A stretch of DNA of 64,000 bases from Nematostella vectensis (GCF_932526225.1 NC_064041.1:10956813-11020812), one strand, 5' to 3'; positions 24,322-35,595 are shown, counted from the stretch's first letter. Notes: generated by a model from the sequence alone, not told the origin. Translations and numbers: made by a program.

Positions 24322-27147
24322 AGTTGAGGTTTGTCCGGTTTAGTAAGGGTATGTGGCCACATGCCATCAATTATCCTAAGGAATGTGTTGAGGTTTGTCC
24401 GGTTTAGTAAGGGTATGTGGCCACATGCCATCAATTATCCAAAGGAAGGTGTTGAGGTTTGTCCGGTTTAGTAAGGGTATGTTGCCACATGCCATCAATT
24501 ATCCAAAGGAAGGTGTTGAGGTTTGTCCGGTTTAGTAAGGGTATGTTGCCACATGCCATCAATTATCCAAAGGAAGGTGTTGAGGTTTGTCTGGTTAAGT
24601 AAGGGTATGTGGCCACATGCCATCAATTATCCAAAGGAAGGTGTTGAGGTTTGTCCGGTTAAGTAAGGGTATGTGGCCACATGCCATCAATTATCCAAAG
24701 GAAGGTGTTGAGGTTTGTCCGGTTTAGTAAGGGTATGTGGCCACATGCCATCAATTATCCAAAGGAATGTGTTGAGGTTTGTCCGGTTTAGTAAGGGTAT
24801 GTGGCCACATGCCATCAATTATCCTAAGGAATGTGTTGAAGTTTGTCCGGTTTAGTAAGGGTGTGTGGCCACATGCCATCAATTATCCAAAGGAAGGTGT
24901 TGAGGTTTGTCCGGTTTAGTAAGGGTATGTGGCCACATGCCATCAATTATCCTAAGGAATGTGTTGAGGTTTGTCCGGTTTAGTAAGGGTATGTGGCCAC
25001 ATGCCATCAATTATCCAAAGGAAGGTGTTGAGGTTTGTCCGGTTTAGTAAGGGTATGTTGCCACATGCCATCAATTATCCAAAGGAAGGTGTTGAGGTTT
25101 GTCCGGTTTAGTAAGGGTATGTTGCCACATGCCATCAATTATCCAAAGGAAGGTGTTGAGGTTTGTCTGGTTAAGTAAGGGTATGTGGCCACATGCCATC
25201 AATTATCCAAAGGAAGGTGTTGAGGTTTGTCCGGTTAAGTAAGGGTATGTGGCCACATGCCATCAATTATCCAAAGGAAGGTGTTGAGGTTTGTCCGGTT
25301 TAGTAAGGGTATGTGGCCACATGCCATCAATTATCCAAAGGAATGTGTTGAGGTTTGTCCGGTTTAGTAAGGGTATGTGGCCACATGCCATCAATTATCC
25401 TAAGGAATGTGTTGAAGTTTGTCCGGTTTAGTAAGGGTGTGTGGCCACATGCCATCAATTATCCAAAGGAAGGTGTTGAGGTTTGTCCGGTTTAGTAAGG
25501 GTATGTGGCCACATGCCATCAATTATCCTAAGGAATGTGTTGAGGTTTGTCCGGTTTAGTAAGGGTATGTGGCCACATGCCATCAATTATCCAAAGGAAG
25601 GTGTTGAGGTTTGTCCGGTTTAGTAAGGGTATGTGGCCACATGTCATCAATTATCCAAAGGAAGGTGTTGAGGTTTGTCCGGTTTAGTAAGGGTATGTGG
25701 CGCCACATGCCATCAATTATCCAAAGGAATGTGTTGAGGTTTGTCCGGTTTAGTAAGGGTATGTTGCCTTATGCCATCAATTATCCAAAGGAATGTGTTG
25801 AGGTTTGTCCGGTTTAGTAAGGGTATGTGGCCACATGCCATCAATTATCCAAAGGAAGGTGTTGAGGTTTGTCCGGTTAAGTAAGGGTATGTGGCCACAT
25901 GCCATCAATTATCCAAAGGAAGGTGTTGAGGTTTGTCCGGTTTAGTAAGGGTATGTTGTCACATGCCATCAATTATCCAAAGGAAGGTGTTGAGGTTTGT
26001 CCGGTTTAGTAAGAGTATGTGGCCACATGCCATCAATTATCCAAAGGAAGGTGTTGAGGTTTGTCCGGTTTAGTAAGGGTATGTGGCCACACGCCATCAA
26101 TTATCCAAAGGAAGGTGTTGAGGTTTGTCCGGTTTAGTAAGGGTATGTGGCCACATGCCATCAATTATCCAAAGGAATGTGTTGAAGTTTGTCCGGTTTA
26201 GTAAGGGTATGTGGCCACATGCCATCAATTATCCAAAGGAAGGTGTTGAGGTTTGTTCGGTTTAGTAAGGGTATGTGGCCACATGCCATCAATTATCCAA
26301 AGGAAGGTGTTGAGGTTTGTCCGGTTTAGTAAGGGTATGTGGCCACATGCCATCAATTATCCAAAGGAATGTGTTGAGGTTTGTCCGGTTTAGTAAGGGT
26401 ATGTGGCCACATGCCATCAATTATCCTAAGGAATGTGTTGAAGTTTGTCCGGTTTAGTAAGTGTATGTGGCCACATGCCATCAATTATCCAAAGGAAGGT
26501 GTTGAGGTTTGTCCGGTTTAGTAAGGGTATGTGGCCACATGCCATCAATTATCCAAAGGAAGGTGTTGAGGTTTGTCGGGTTTAGTAAGGGTATGTGGCC
26601 ACATGCCATCAATTATCCAAAGGAAGGTGTTGGGGTTTGTCCGGTTTAATAAGGGTATGTTGCCACATGCCATCAATTATCCAAAGGAAGGTGTTGGGGT
26701 TTGTCCGGTTTAATAAGGGTATGTTGCCACATGCCATCAATTATCCAAAGGAGGTGTTGAGGTTTGTCCGGTTTAGTAAGGGTATGTGGCCACATGCCAT
26801 CAATTATCCTAAGGAATGTGTTGAAGTTTGTCCGGTTTAGTAAGTGTATGTGGCCACATGCCATCAATTATCCAAAGGAAGGTGTTGAGGTTTGTCCGGT
26901 TTAGTAAGGGTATGTGGCCACATGCCATCAATTATCCAAAGGAAGGTGTTGAGGTTTGTCGGGTTTAGTAAGGGTATGTGGCCACATGCCATCAATTATC
27001 CAAAGGAAGGTGTTGGGGTTTGTCCGGTTTAATAAGGGTATGTTGCCACATGCCATCAATTATCCAAAGGAAGGTGTTGGGGTTTGTCCGGTTTAATAAG
27101 GGTATGTTGCCACATGCCATCAATTATCCAAAGGAGGTGTTGAGGTT
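24322..27147 (+). repeat. 64-bp minisatellite, about 44 units, with higher-order repeats
   Basis: Unit: 'gttgaggtttgtccggttta', 'gtaagggtatgtggccacat', 'gccatcaattatccaaagg', 'aaggt'. Variant sites (cctaagg, gtatgttgcc, gtctggttaag, gtcgggttta) recur in fixed order. A nine-unit block of 576 bp repeats at about 24340 and 24916. A six-unit block of 383 bp (one base lost) repeats near 26461 and 26844. Each standard unit holds the 12-bp palindrome ATGTGGCCACAT. Open frames across it are repeat artefacts. Confidence 0.97.
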
Positions 27148-27479
27148 AGACTAGCCTTCTCGCAAATAAACCCTCTCGAAAATGATTCGTTTCGTGAGCT
27201 ACAAGTTGGCTTAGGTAGACCTGTTGAGCAAGGGCTTTGACCCTCAGAATGGCCCTCCTCTCACCCATCACCCCCACCCCCACCCCCCCTTTCTCCCTGT
27301 TTTATTACAGCGCGGTTTCAGTTAATTCTTTTTATAATAGTTAGCAGAGTATGATGGTTTCTTTTCTATTTTATTTATTTTATTTTGGGCACTTTAAGCG
27401 GAAGTGGTCACGTGCATAGTATAGCTTGAAAAGGTTGGAGCTATATTACCATGGACTGATCTAGGATTTATCGAGGCAC
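27148..27479. other. Spacer after the minisatellite
   Basis: No gene. A C-rich tract lies at about 27260-27297. Confidence 0.4.
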
Positions 27480-27559
27480 AGGTAGGCTACTTAGCAGCTG
27501 TTCTTGGTTGTCATCAGAGCTGCTGTTAACAGATTAAGAGGCAGGGGATCAATAAATAC

Positions 27560-27765
27560 CAATATATGGCCGTGAATTTGTGGCTGTAAAAAAACACGCG
27601 AAGAAGAACTATTACATGCACTATGTACATATAGATTACATAACCAATATATACCAGCATATATCCATATGGCCGTTAATTTGTGGCTGTAAAAACGCAA
27701 ATACATTTCTTTTAACGCGAAGGAGAAGTATCACATGCACCAAATACATATAGATTACAAATTAT
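27560..27765 (+). repeat. Two-copy direct repeat
   Basis: 'atatggccgtgaatttgtgg' followed by 'tacatatagattaca' recurs at about 27667-27760 as 'atatggccgttaatttgtgg' and 'tacatatagattaca'. The second copy carries extra bases in the middle. Confidence 0.7.
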
Positions 27766-27801
27766 TGACTCATCGACATTGTTTAAGATGACTCATCACC
27801 C

Positions 27802-28008
27802 ATGTCTGCCCGGACCGCCACTATATTACAAACTCTTGTCCGAGAACTTGCACAGTACGACGGCGTTGCTAGGCGGCGCCCCGGCAACGATTTGCGAGTT
27901 TATGCGCATGCGCTTAGGTTCCGGGTGCTGAGACATGTTATAGACCTCGCCGCGTGGGCTTGTGGGTGTTGCAGTGGAAGTTCGTCTTGTCGAAAGAGAG
28001 ATGAATGA
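27802..28008 (+). CDS. Unrecognised short GC-rich ORF (candidate first exon)
   Basis: 68 codons from an ATG in 'cacccatgtctgcc', in a GC-rich island within AT-rich repeats. The start, ILQTLVRELAQYDG, reads like an amphipathic helix, and a faint likeness to FMC1/LYR-type mitochondrial assembly factors was noticed but is not strong enough to name it. The end of the frame is Cys/Ser-rich and looks unconstrained, so any real coding part might stop at a splice site within it; none is compelling. A perfect NRF1-type motif (TGCGCATGCGC, 27903-27913) and an RFX-like inverted pair (gttgctagg/ggcaac) lie inside, so this may instead be a promoter. Confidence 0.22.
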   Translation: MSARTATILQTLVRELAQYDGVARRRPGNDLRVYAHALRFRVLRHVIDLAAWACGCCSGSSSCRKRDE

Positions 28009-28135
28009 GAACGCTCTAGAAAGTAGAGAGATATATTAATGAGAAGGCTCTAGAAAAAGGTTGAGAGAAATATTAATGGTTGGAGCAAAAAACTTCGAAA
28101 ATGACATTTAGACAACAATGAAAAAGATGGCAATA

Positions 28136-28137
<2 letters not shown>

Positions 28138-28173
<36 letters not shown>
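28138..28173 (+). repeat. (GAT)n microsatellite
   Basis: Twelve uninterrupted GAT units. Imperfect GAT/TGA-rich sequence continues on both sides to about 28925. Confidence 0.95.
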
Positions 28174-28239
28174 AAAATAATGGAGTCAGAAGTGAGGATG
28201 CTGGTGACCAGCCACGACGACGATGACGAAGATGTCAAC

Positions 28240-28545
28240 AATGATAATGACAGTGTAGTGTAGTCAGAAGTGTGTTTGGTGGCGACGACGACCATGACAA
28301 TGAAAATGACAGTGTAGTGTAGTCAGAAGTGAGTTTGGTGGCGACGACGACCATGACAATGAAAATGACAGTGTAGTGTAGTCAGAAGTGAGTTTGGTGG
28401 CGACGACGACCATGACAATAAAAATGACAGTGTAGTGTAGTCAGAAGTGAGTTTGGTGGCGACGACGACCATGACAATGAAAATGACAGTGTAGTGTAGT
28501 CAGAAGTGAGTTTGGTGGCGACGACGACCATGACAATGATAATGA
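28240..28545 (+). repeat. 59-bp minisatellite, five units
   Basis: Unit: 'ggcgacgacgaccatgacaa', 'tgaaaatgacagtgtagtgt', 'agtcagaagtgagtttggt'. The units are almost identical, so the expansion is recent. It seems to have grown out of the surrounding GAT/GAC-rich DNA. Confidence 0.92.
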
Positions 28546-28983
28546 CATACATGCAGTAATGGTAATTACGATGGTAATGATATTGATTGTTGTTTTTAGG
28601 ACGATGATGATGATGGCTGTGATGATGGTGATGATGTGGTGGTGATGGTGATAATGAAAATGACTGCAATGATTATGATATAGTGATAATGATTATGATA
28701 TAGTGATAATGATTATGATTATGTTATTGATTTCTGTTTTTATGATAATGACGATGACGATGATGATGGTTGTGATGGTGAGATGATGGTGATGATTATT
28801 TGTATTGATGGTATGGTGATTATTGTCGCGACAATAATAATGACATAATGATAATGAGATGAGAGTATCTAAGATAATGATTGAGAAGTAATGATTTTGA
28901 TTAATAATGATAAAGATGATAATCCCTGAGTGCGTGCAAGCATGATGGCATCATAATCCTCACCAGACAGACAGAGCAAAAAA
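28546..28983. repeat. Imperfect GAT/TGA-rich low-complexity DNA
   Basis: Degenerate 'gatgatgatg' and 'gtgataatgattatgatata' duplications; no gene. Confidence 0.7.
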
Positions 28984-29330
28984 TTGGCATGAAATTTTCC
29001 AATTCTCAATATATAAGCTCAAGACTCTGCATGCAAGGAGTTCCTCTGACCAAGAGCTTAGTTCCAAATCTTAAAGAAATTTATAAGATATGAAATTTAT
29101 ATATAAGCGAGCGAAGTTGACTTAATTTTTTATCAGAGCCCAACTTCTCCCTAAAAACAAGGAGAATTAATACTTTGAACATTTGAAAATTGGACTTAAA
29201 GCCCCATATCTCGAAGTCAAATCCATTAGAAAAAAACACATTTTGATATGTTGGTTTACATAACACAAGGAACCTCTATGCAAAATTTCAAGCTTACCGA
29301 AGTTAACCAGACCTTATTTAGGGAAAACTT
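28984..29330 (+). repeat. 340-bp dispersed repeat, copy 1 (family 3)
   Basis: Closely matches 62196-62524 in the same orientation along its whole length. Landmarks: 'gcgagcgaagttgac', 'actttgaacatttgaaaatt', 'ttttgatatgttggtttaca', 'ttaaccagaccttatt'. There are no inverted ends. It stops 21 bp from the stop codon of minus-strand LRR-GPCR B, so it probably forms that gene's 3'UTR. Confidence 0.85.
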
Positions 29331-29351
29331 GTTATTTTTTCGTTGTCATCC

Positions 29352-32300
29352 TCACCTTTGAATATGTGTAGTAAGTCGAAGGTCCACGCATGCGCAGGCA
29401 ATAAATTCCCGGCGAAACTGTCGCCGTCTTAACACGTAGATGAATGGGTTGATTACCGAGTTAACAGCAAGACAGACGTACGGCAACCACGCGTACACGA
29501 TGTAGTGGAGGGTCGGCAAGTTTGTATGGATCACAGTATGCCCTTGGAAGAGAAGGCATAGTAATCATATTCAGAAGTAATTGTCAATCATCTCGAATAC
29601 GATCATTTAATTATATGAATTAATTAAGTTCCTCTACTCTCCCTTACGAGAATTTTCTCCTCTGTGGGCACTCACCCCTCCCCTGTGAAAATTTCTCTCT
29701 TCCTTTTGACCTATCCATTCCACCATCTGAGAATATTTATCTTCCCAGTGGGCCATCTCTCCCCCCTCCTACCCCTCCCTGTCAGAACTCCTTTTTTCCC
29801 CTGTGGGCTATCCTCCCCTCCCCTGTGAGAACTCTTTTCTTCCTCGCTATCTATCCTCCCCTCCCGTGTGATATTTTTTCTCTTTCCTGTTGCACATATC
29901 TTTACCGTGCGGACACACCATCTTCGGAGACCCAGGGCGAGGCGGGGACAGGAGAGCGAATTTGGAAGCGGGTATGCGCTAAGACGTCCATTCCCCTCTT
30001 TCATTCATCTTCGCGGATACCCCCGCTTCCGACCCCATCGCTCTGACTCCCCGAGGATGTGCTGGCACAACCTACAACCATGAAAACTCTTCCTTCTTCT
30101 TTGTTAACATATTAGTTAATGGCTGTCGTTTTTCTAAATGGTGTAAAAGAGCCTGGGGCGAGCGCGCGGGAGACCTGTGATATTCCAAACGTTAGGGACT
30201 AGGCTCAACTTCCAAGATGGCTGCCAGCAAATAGTAAACACAAATTCCTGCAAGTTTACGTGGACATTCTCGACTTACAAAGCTCTAGAGCGATAAAAAG
30301 GCGAAAGAATGAAGCGGACTCTTAAATATGGTATGTAATGCCTAATAAGGAAATGGCCGAGGGAGCTAGAAAAACGACAGTTTTTAAAACAACATTGACT
30401 GATATGAGACTCCCCCTTCTGGTTCTCACCTTTGTTCAAGAGAATGTTGACGATAATTAAGGACATGGGCGCAATGAAGAAAATAAGGTTGATGCCGATC
30501 AACACCGCCAAGTTCTTAGCCAACGCTGCATCCCTTTTTATCCCAGCCTGTGCCCCGGAGCGACTGACAAAGACGGCAATCCGCACGTACAGCGGTATCG
30601 TGGTCAAGTAGAGCCATATAAGGAGCGTGTTGACGAGTATGAACTGCTTTGTCTGGTCTTCGGCATTCACCGGAAATGAACAGTGGAGGGTCATTGAGTA
30701 GCCCATGTCTGAGTAGACGATGCTGAGCGAATATAGAAGCGATGTTACGTAAGCAGCACACAGGGTTCCCGCGACATGTTTTCTTCTCATTCGCTTGTCA
30801 GGCTCCATGCAGTATAAAATCGCCAAGTACTTTTCAACCGTCATCAAAACCGCCGTTGTCACGGATACCATTTCTCCGATAGTAAACAAGGCCGTAGCGG
30901 CTTTGCAAGCATCATAAGGCGCTTTGCCCTTTCTCTTGAATGCGAACTCGTGTTTGGCAGCGAGGATTGAGTAGATACCCAGCATGATGTCACAGGCCGA
31001 CATATTGGCGAAGAGGATCATGGACACATTCTTACGGAGCTTTTTTGACGTGATAATGGTTGCTATGACAATGGAATTGATAAGCATTCCGAGCACGCCT
31101 AGTGGGTAAAGTGTAAGGAATAATTTCCTGACAATTCCATTTTCATAGTTGTTTATGAGCTCGCATGTCATTGCACAAACTTCCTCGTTGTCTTGACAAT
31201 GGGATTTGAATCCAATACTTGCAAATTGGAACGCTATGTTCGGAGTACCTTCGCAGGGGGCCAAAGTCGCTTCTACCCATCCTTCCCATTCGTCTTCAGT
31301 TGGTGCAACACTAGAGATACTGTGATTTCTTTTGGAGATATTTCCAGAGTGATCGATACTTGATCGTGTTGTTTTCGCGAGGTCATCAATAGGTGATCGT
31401 GTCGTGTTCGTAAATTTATCAATAGGTGATCGTGTCGTGTTCGTAAATTTATCAATAGGTGATCGTGTCGCATTCACGAGGTTATAGGAACTTGATGGTA
31501 ACATGATGATTGGATCAGGTTTCGTAAGAGTACAGTCTGTGCATTGCTCGCTCCAAGTTGCTCCCCTTATCTTCACCAAGGATGGAAGTAACTGCAACAG
31601 AGCTGGCTTCAACATAAACTTGTGGTTACCTGAGAGATCTAGTAATCTCAGAGACATCAGTGCTGGTGGTTGAACTGCCCACTCTTGCATACCAATAAAG
31701 CTTAGATTTCTGAATAAGAAATACAATAAATTTGGAAAGCTTATCACCTTCAATGTGCAATTTTAAATGCTCGATATGAGGGCTCACATATAACGTGTTT
31801 GAGTTAGGGAAACGCCTTAGGCGCCCACCATACTACTCAGATGTTGGAACACAGTGTAAGGTGGTAGTTTTTGAAAAGGGAGGGAGAGTCGAAGCATGTC
31901 AAGAAAGCTTTTGGAGCAAAGGCGAATTCCAACAAACTCACGTAGAAATTGGAGAAATAACTGTCCAGAGATGAAGAATTAGACACTTTGACGACGAGCG
32001 CCACTAAGGGCTCTCTTTAATGGTTTAATCAATGAAAAACAGGAAAAAAGGCAAGAACTCGAAGACCAAATTAAATCTCTATGGTATGGTGACTAACATT
32101 TATTTTTACGGTTTCAAATGGTGAAGGTATAATTAAGAAATATAGGCCACGTTCTCAACTTTGACGAATTTAGATTACATGGATATGACGCGACAATACT
32201 CCAGAAATATAATATTATCTGCAACAGTGGTTCGAGGTGCGTAGCCAGAATTTATTACATGGCTCGAATTATTGAGGGCACGATACAGAAACCTTACAAA

Positions 32301-33433
32301 AACAAAGGGAGAGAGGGCACAGCCACACCCCTTCTGGTCATTTTATAATTTTTGAAAGAATTGGAGGGGGGCACGTGCCCCCAGTGCCCCACTCCTGCTA
32401 AGGCCATGTATTAGGATGGCGTATGCAGGCATTGCTATGATGATCGTATGTTCAATAAGAAAAGTCCTTTGGGAGATTGAAGGCGATGGGTCCGCGTCCC
32501 CTATCCCACCTATAGCTACGTACCTGGCCATGGAGAACCTAAGATAGCTCACATATATAAGAAGTAACGGCGCCCCGTTTTGGGGGCATGTGTACCTTGG
32601 AAAACATTGGTTGTGGGTATTGCTTGTATTTTTCTTCCCCTTTTATGTGTGCGTGTCTTTTTTAAATACTTACAGTGATTCTAGCTGCATTAGGCCACTA
32701 AACACTTGAGGACCTATTCTGGAGACATCATGACCAACAAGTGTTCTGAAACATTGAAAAAGAGTTTATAGAACGGAACTTACGTTCTACTGAGTTGCTG
32801 TTAAGGGGTGGTTAAAGAGAGGGGAAAGGGGTAGGGGAGATTGTGGAGAGCGGGAACGGATCACGTGGGGGCTGGACAGAGGCAAAGACCTGTGGGGACA
32901 TATTATGAGTACCGGTGATTTAGGGCGTGGGGTATGCATAGTGTCCTATTGTGACCACCATAGTAAAAAAATGGGTAAAAAACGCACTAGAGACACACGA
33001 GAGATGAATATGTGACCAGCTTGCGGTACGAATACGGGTCAAACGTGTAAGCCGACTAGACAAGTCGCGTGGAACAAATACCAGATAAACTCGTGGTACG
33101 AATCGAGACAAAGCGCGGAAAAAATGCGGGATAACGCGCGAGACGGATTACTTGCGCGACAGCTCGCGGGACGAACGCGGGATAAACTCGCGGGTCGAAT
33201 ACGGGTTGCTGCCGATAAGACTCCCACATATGCAGTACTTACAGGCTTTTTGTGTTGCTTGGCAGCAGAAACGGACTGATAAGCGCACTGCTGACATTAC
33301 ATTTGACTTTTCCATCAGAGCAACAAACGCAATCCCCAGGGCAGGGGTGAAGGGAGCAGTTCCCTCTAGCTTGAGTTTGCGTAGAGGCTCGAAAAAGGAA
33401 GAGAAGAACTATAATCCAGTCCATTCCGTGCAT
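29352..33433 (-). CDS. Leucine-rich-repeat class A GPCR (LRR-GPCR B), paralog of A
   Basis: Minus-strand gene with four exons in transcript order: 33433-33243, 32745-32674, 31709-30430, 29542-29352; phases 2, 2, 1; predicted 577 aa. Order: signal peptide (MHGMDWIIVLLFLF...), LRRNT cysteines (CSLHPCPGDCVCC), one LRR exon (TLVGHDVSRIGPQVF), a further LRR and cap (NLSFIGMQEW; CTDC), then a hinge with 11-residue repeats (SPIDKFTNTTR, about 168-208). The 7TM part starts about residue 284. EKY (380-382) replaces DRY and TM7 keeps NPFIY. The cap and TM3-TM6 match LRR-GPCR A, but B has one fewer LRR exon and an extra intron in extracellular loop 3. The start lies 9 bp after a splice acceptor (ttttttcag), as in A. 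Role: LRR-receptor signalling at the cell surface; ligand unknown. Exon junctions were read by eye. Confidence 0.87.
29600..30060. repeat. Pyrimidine-rich imperfect repeats in the last intron of LRR-GPCR B
   Basis: Recurring 'cccctcccctgtgagaac' and 'ctcttccttttg' motifs between 29640 and 29890, read on the plus strand. The transcript therefore carries a purine-rich tract here. Open frames across it are compositional. Confidence 0.55.
32998..33210. repeat. Degenerate CG-rich short tandem repeats in intron 1 of LRR-GPCR B
   Basis: Repeated variants of 'gcgggataaactcgcgg', 'cggtacgaatacgggtc' and 'gtggtacgaatcgagac' at about 20-40 bp spacing. Strongly diverged. Confidence 0.5.
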
Positions 33434-34520
33434 TGGAAATGCTGAAAAAACAAACGTTATGTTTACTCTATAAAATTTGGCGAGGAAATGGAAATTCTAT
33501 AAATAAAAGCGCGAGAGAAGTTTAGCGCGCGCGGCTTACGCAGGCTATAAAAGTTTACATGGGCGAATTTCTACGCAATTTGCAAAGTTTGTAAAAGAAG
33601 TCCTTTTCTGCATTTATCTTCAGCATGTTTTCTTCATTCTTTCTTTTTTTTTTCACGAATTCACGGTAGAAATAAAAAGGCAGTAGAGAAAGGAGGTTTT
33701 AAAATTAATTTTTTCAGTTTTATCAGTCAGTGCTTGAAAACCTAAAAGAAATTGGTTTTTATGTTTGGATCCCTTCTTACTTGCATTGATTTGGACCCCT
33801 CTTCAACACTACCTTTCGAGCTTGGGCCGTAATCTTCTAAATATTTCCCTCGATTCAGAGAGCAGACAGTGAATGAGAAAAACCCTGAAGAGACAACCTA
33901 ATAATTTGAGGCATTGGGAAAACACACTCAACCAAGTCAATCTTATCTCAGAGAACTATTTGTTTTGGTTGGCGGTAACTCAAACTCCGTAAAATTGTTT
34001 CAAGAGCAATTTCCATTTTCGCTAATTGAGGGATCAGCAAATGCAACATTTCTTAATGACATAAATGGTAAGCGAAGTGAAAAAAAGACTTGAAAAAAAA
34101 AACGCATAGCGAACACATTGCTGAATTCATTCAATTCTGAAACGAAGCTAGCTTTCTCCTGTGCAAACAAGCATAGTTTTTAATGTATCTTCAATGCTTT
34201 TCAGGTATTACTCACCGAATCACCTATAAAAGCTTGCGTATGGATTCAAAGACATACAAACAACTAATTCAACTCGTCAAAGGCATATCAGACTGTGATA
34301 AGTGTTCACTCTTTGACACCCACAACTATATTTGAATAGGAAACATGCGAAAATGCACGGATCCGACAACTTGTTGATCTAGCAACGTTTGTAAATTTGA
34401 TTGTTTGTTGTGCACGCAAAACAAACGGACAGTACTTTGCTGTTATCCCCAAAACGTCGGAAAAGTTTGTATTTGTAGAAGTATATATTTACTTTACACC
34501 GAGTAATGGTATAGCAGTAG
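33434..34520. other. Upstream region of LRR-GPCR B
   Basis: Probably holds the 5'UTR intron and promoter of the minus-strand receptor. No clear exon or core promoter could be picked. Confidence 0.4.
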
Positions 34521-34663
34521 CAGGCCGTAAATTATTGGGGGTTGGGTGGGGGGGCGCCCTAGCTCGCAGTGGTATTCAATTTTCCTTCGTTAGAGCGGAC
34601 CTTCCAGTCGAGTGGGGTGCTTCTTCCGTACCCCCCACCCCACCCCCCTGGCTACGGGCCTGC
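34521..34663. repeat. MITE, family 4, copy 1
   Basis: The left end 'caggccgtaaatt', then G-rich sequence, is inverted against C-rich sequence ending 'ggctacgggcctg'. The interior 'gagcggaccttccagtcg' resembles 'gagcggaccttaaagccg' in the 41.3-kb element. Confidence 0.6.
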
Positions 34664-34761
34664 AGGCACGCCCCTACTAGTCATTACGTAGTTTAAGTCG
34701 AATGCAAAGGTAAAGTTCAATTTCGAGTCAAGGTTAAGACAAACGTTTGAGGTAAGGTAAG

Positions 34762-35370
34762 GCAATAGCATAATAGCGTCAAATAGCGTAATAGCATAAT
34801 AGCGTAATAGCGTAATAGCATAATAGTGTAGTAGCATAATAGCATAAAAGCGTAATAGCGTAATAGCGTAATAGCGTAATAGCATAATAGCGTAATAGCA
34901 TAAAAGCGTAATAGCGTAATAGCATAATAGTGTAGTAGCATAATAGCATAAAAGCGTAATAGCGTAATAGCATAATAGCGTAATAGCATAATAGCATAAA
35001 AGCGTAATAGCGTAATAGTGTAATAGCGTAATAGCATAATAGCATAATAGCGTAATAGTGTAATAGCATAATAGCATAAAAGCGTAATAGCGTAATAGCG
35101 TAATAGCATAATAGTGTAGTAGCATAATAGCATAAAAGCGTAATAGCGTAATAGCATAATAGCGTAATAGCATAATAGCATAATAGCATAATAACGTAAT
35201 AGCGTAATAGCGTAATAGCGTAATAGCGTAATAGCGTAATAGCATAATAGCATAATAGCATAATAGCGTAATAGCATAATAGCATAATAGCGTAATAGCA
35301 TAATAGCATAATAGCGTAATAGCAAAAAAGCATAAATAATAGCATAACAGCATAATAGCATAAAGGCATT
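34762..35370 (+). repeat. 8-bp satellite (TAATAGCR)n, about 75 units
   Basis: Alternating 'cgtaatag' and 'cataatag' units, with rarer 'cataaaag' and 'tgtagtag'. Three 8-bp units equal eight codons, so the minus strand stays open in all three frames (Leu-Leu-Cys/Arg-Tyr-Tyr-Ala-Ile...). These long open frames are repeat artefacts. Confidence 0.97.
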
Positions 35371-35479
35371 ATATCATTATAAGGTGTTAGCAAGGGGAAA
35401 GCAATAATTTTTTGTCAGTTGAGGAAGCAAAAATGTTTGCCAGTTGGGATCCGGCCGCTAAACAACCGTAAGTTTTAAG

Positions 35480-35547
35480 GTGAGATGAGGTAATGTGAGG
35501 TGAGGTGAGGTGAGGTGAGGTGAGATGTGGTGAGGTGAGGTGAGGTG
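35480..35547 (+). repeat. (GGTGA)n pentanucleotide repeat
   Basis: About a dozen GGTGA units with a few interruptions (gagatgtggt), ending exactly where the perfect palindrome begins. Confidence 0.9.
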
Positions 35548-35595
35548 TTACAGTAACCTAATATATTGTTTTAACAATATATTAGGTTACTGTAA
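35548..35595. repeat. Perfect 23-bp-arm palindrome
   Basis: The left arm 35548-35570 (ttacagtaacctaatat...) and the right arm 35573-35595 are exact reverse complements around a 2-bp spacer. Capable of a strong hairpin; no U-tract follows, so it is not a terminator. Possibly a very short MITE. Confidence 0.9.

Noticed and set aside
24322-27147. CRISPR-like regular repeats
   Set aside because: Units are contiguous with no unique spacers, the DNA is clearly metazoan, and no cas-like genes are present.
34652-35393. Three overlapping minus-strand open frames of 200-230 codons rich in Leu, Tyr, Ile, Ala
   Set aside because: They are translations of the 8-bp satellite; three units equal eight codons, so stops never arise in any minus frame.
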